Shown here: one piece after another, positions 30,456 through 32,356 of the stretch | Layout: each line of letters begins with the position of its first letter | Numbering within the stretch: the stretch's first letter is position 1 | Assembly: GCA_021730945.1 (NCBI GenBank) | Contig: JAKFYH010000004.1 | Coordinates: 1-32,356, forward strand | From: Acidobacteriota bacterium | GTDB taxonomy: Bacteria > Acidobacteriota > Vicinamibacteria > Vicinamibacterales > UBA2999 | Direction: 5' to 3' | Length of the DNA: 32,356 bases | Notes under the pieces: model-generated | Seen by the model: the letters and a program-made list of their open reading frames with translations, nothing else | Database searches by the model: none | Told to the model about the DNA's origin: nothing | Program-made: the position numbers and the translations under genes

Positions 30456-32356
30456 CTAAATCTTCAAGATCAGGCCGGTCGCTGGTTGGCCGGTTGCCCG
30501 AGTGACCGCATCGAGGTAGATCGAGACCTGCCGCACGTAGGCGTCTTGCGCGGTGGCAATCTCGATGTCGGTCTTGAAGTCGATCACCATCCAGCCGTCA
30601 TCGGTCTCGTAAGCCAGGTCGATTTGCCCGTCGACGATCTGCGGCCTGCCGCTGCCATCGTCCAGTCGCAGCGACACCGGCGCTTCGCGCCAGACGCGGC
30701 GGCCGGCAACCTCGGCGGCGCGCGCTTCCGCCAGCCGGGGATGCTTCAGCACGTTGACCACCATGACGCGCGCCGCTGCCTGTTCCTCGTCGGTGGCGCC
30801 CAGCAGTTTGCCATGCAGTGCCGACAGCTCGGCCACCTCGCCTGGCTTGGCGGACAACGGCACAGACGCAAGCAGCGCATGGACAAGTGTGCCGAAGCGC
30901 TTCCCCGACGGGCGCGCCGACGTGACCGCGCAATCTTCAATCAGCACCTGATGAGATCCCAGACTCTGCGTAATCTGTGCCATCTGCGGCCCTGGCGTTT
31001 CGGCCTGCGTCATCTGTGTCGGAGTTGTCACCACCATCGAAGGTATGGCGCCCTGGGTTTGGACCGCCAATCTGTGTTGTCGCCATTGGTCGTAGCGCGC
31101 ACGATCGGCGGCGACGTCAACTGGGCTGGCCTCTTTCGAGATCAAGTCGTTGCGCCGCAGTCCGCGGCCCTCGTCGGTCGACGCTTCCAATAACAGCGGA
31201 TCCCACCACACCACGGTGTAGGCCTGGCTCGAGGCTTCGTCGCCGAGTTGATACGCGCCGGGGCGCACGGTATCGTCCACCGGCTGGCCGTCGGCGCGGG
31301 CGTCGGCCATGATCGTCTGCTTGCCCTTGAAGAGCGGCACACCGCGGGCCGGCGATGGTGACTGCCATTGGTCCTTCGGTGGATAGAGCGCGCGGTTCAG
31401 CGGCCGCAGCCAACCCTTGTCGTACGGCCCGTCACCGACCGCCGGCACGACCAGCAAATCCTTTGCGCGAGTCGCCGCGACATAGGCCAGGCGCACGCCT
31501 TCGGCCTCGTCACGCTTCGCCTCCTGCGTGTTGTGTTCCTGAAGTTCCAGTGGTGACCACCCGCCAATGCGCATGGCACACAAGTTCTTCGCCGGATCCA
31601 GATAGCGCGAGGCGTCGTCCAGGCTCAGCTTGCACGCGATGTCGGCCAGCACCACGACGGGAAACTCGAGACCCTTGGCCTTGTGGACGGTCATCAGCCT
31701 CACGCCGTCGCTGCCTTCCTCCAGAATCGGCGCTTCCGGCGAATCGGCGCGGCCCGAGGCATCGTGCAGCGCATCGACAAACCCGCGAAACGACAGACCG
31801 CCTTCCAGCTCGTAGCGCCGGGCCAGGTCTGAGATATGCGTGACGTTGGCGAGCACCTGTTCGCCGCCGCGCCAGAGAATGAAGCTGGCGTGTGCCCGCG
31901 TCACCGCTATCAGGCGGCCGATGGTGTCGGCGACCGGCCGGTGATTGCGTGTGGCGTGCAACTCGCGCAGCGTGGTGAGCGCCAGGGCGACGGGCTGCAG
32001 CCGCTCGGGCAGCTCCGCCGGCACGCGGTACGGATGGAAGGCGCGCGCAACCGAGTGATACTCCAGCAGCTCTTCCTCGCCGATGGCGAACAACGGCCCG
32101 TGCAGGGTCGCGTAAACCGACAGCTCATCCTCGGGCCACTCGATCGCGGTCAGCGCCGTGCGAATCGCATCCACTTCCTCTCGCTCATGAAACGTCTTGC
32201 CGCCGACCAGCAGGTGCGGGATGCCCCGCGCCTCGAGCGCCTCGACATAGTCGCGCGTGATGTCGTTGCCGAAGTGCAGGAATCGCCGGAACAGCAGGCA
32301 GACGTCGCTGGCAACGATACGTCGACGCTGCTCACCAGCCCCACCTGCCCCACCCG
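30456..32356 (-). CDS. AddA/RecB-like UvrD-family helicase-nuclease, C-terminal part
   Basis: At least 633 residues of a larger protein whose 5' end lies beyond the window; the frame is open to the edge, so this is a partial gene, not one starting at the internal GTG 32174. Helicase superfamily 1 motifs of the C-terminal RecA domain are present: SDVCLLFRRF (motif IV region), VRLMTVHKAKGLEFPVVVLA (motif V), and RLAYVAATRAKDLLVV (motif VI). The C-terminus is a PD-(D/E)XK nuclease: VDGQIDLAYETDDGWMVIDF followed by KTD, with YVRQVSIYLDAV completing the RecB-type Q-x-x-x-Y motif. Such proteins process double-strand DNA ends with an AddB-like partner, here presumably upstream outside the window. 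A linker between helicase and nuclease carries an inserted repeat. Confidence 0.9.
   Translation of the reverse strand, partial: GGAGGAGEQRRRIVASDVCLLFRRFLHFGNDITRDYVEALEARGIPHLLVGGKTFHEREEVDAIRTALTAIEWPEDELSVYATLHGPLFAIGEEELLEYHSVARAFHPYRVPAELPERLQPVALALTTLRELHATRNHRPVADTIGRLIAVTRAHASFILWRGGEQVLANVTHISDLARRYELEGGLSFRGFVDALHDASGRADSPEAPILEEGSDGVRLMTVHKAKGLEFPVVVLADIACKLSLDDASRYLDPAKNLCAMRIGGWSPLELQEHNTQEAKRDEAEGVRLAYVAATRAKDLLVVPAVGDGPYDKGWLRPLNRALYPPKDQWQSPSPARGVPLFKGKQTIMADARADGQPVDDTVRPGAYQLGDEASSQAYTVVWWDPLLLEASTDEGRGLRRNDLISKEASPVDVAADRARYDQWRQHRLAVQTQGAIPSMVVTTPTQMTQAETPGPQMAQITQSLGSHQVLIEDCAVTSARPSGKRFGTLVHALLASVPLSAKPGEVAELSALHGKLLGATDEEQAAARVMVVNVLKHPRLAEARAAEVAGRRVWREAPVSLRLDDGSGRPQIVDGQIDLAYETDDGWMVIDFKTDIEIATAQDAYVRQVSIYLDAVTRATGQPATGLILKI
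30966..31018 (-). repeat. 14-bp direct repeat in the helicase-nuclease linker
   Basis: CTGCGTAATCTGTG (30966-30979) and CTGCGTCATCTGTG (31005-31018) differ at one base and lie 39 bp (13 codons) apart. They encode A-Q-I-T-Q and T-Q-M-T-Q in a polar linker between the helicase and nuclease domains. The composition of this linker is unlike its flanks, suggesting another inserted dispersed element. Confidence 0.6.

Noticed and set aside
32150-32356. Separate small gene at the right edge
   Set aside because: The helicase-nuclease frame is open to the window edge and contains the motif IV region, so the other frame is a shadow.

Overview
The window is about 32 kb of very GC-rich, gene-dense chromosome. 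The gene content suggests an acidobacterium, most likely from the Vicinamibacteria side of the phylum: two tandem secreted proteins built of carboxypeptidase-regulatory-like domains, a DUF1800/DUF1501 pair, a TonB receptor with an N-terminal regulatory-like domain, a CocE-type hydrolase and paired secreted proteins of an uncharacterised family. This is inference from gene families. No rRNA or tRNA gene was seen and no taxonomic marker was tested. No prophage, integrase, transposase or CRISPR array is visible.

Layout. 37-1460 (+): exported fumarylacetoacetate-hydrolase-family protein and a coupled four-helix membrane protein. 1467-2663 (-): GcvT-type aminomethyltransferase, divergent from two tandem PYROXD2-like FAD oxidoreductases (2721-5947, +). 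6039-9798 (+): two paralogous secreted regulatory-like-domain proteins and a small Cys-rich protein. 9807-10778 (-): Eis-like GNAT protein, divergent from the DUF1800/DUF1501 operon (10933-13753, +). 13822-15124 (-): a decayed gene tail and a DUF4143 ATPase with a promoter inside a palindrome. 15231-18425 (+): two related secreted proteins and a PLP-dependent D-threonine-aldolase-like enzyme. 18588-20904 (+): an orphan bacterial-microcompartment shell protein and a secreted CocE hydrolase. 20825-22857 (-): MerR-type regulator, pterin-4a-carbinolamine dehydratase, ThiO-like oxidase. 23079-26756 (-): TonB receptor and LolA-like periplasmic protein, divergent from a sensor kinase/response regulator operon (26911-29654, +) across a shared region with 11-bp direct repeats. 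29798-32356 (-): LOG-family phosphoribohydrolase and the 3' part of an AddA/RecB-like helicase-nuclease.

The most striking feature is a layer of short dispersed repeats over ordinary genes. One 18-bp tandem repeat (core TCCCGAC, reverse complement GTCGGGA) occurs as about 32 units at six loci, in both orientations, between genes and inside two coding sequences. Its length is a multiple of three and most variants lack stop codons in all six frames, so it can enter genes as a spacer peptide. A second family, tandem mini-hairpins separated by CCCC blocks, lies inside the DUF1800 gene and after the response regulator. Further palindromic or tandem elements lie in or beside the CocE, kinase, helicase, BMC and oxidoreductase genes. 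I regard these repeats as the best candidate for an undescribed system.

A second genome-level signal is start-site architecture. Six genes have a TANNNT -10 box exactly 6 nt before the start codon with no Shine-Dalgarno, so leaderless mRNAs look common here.
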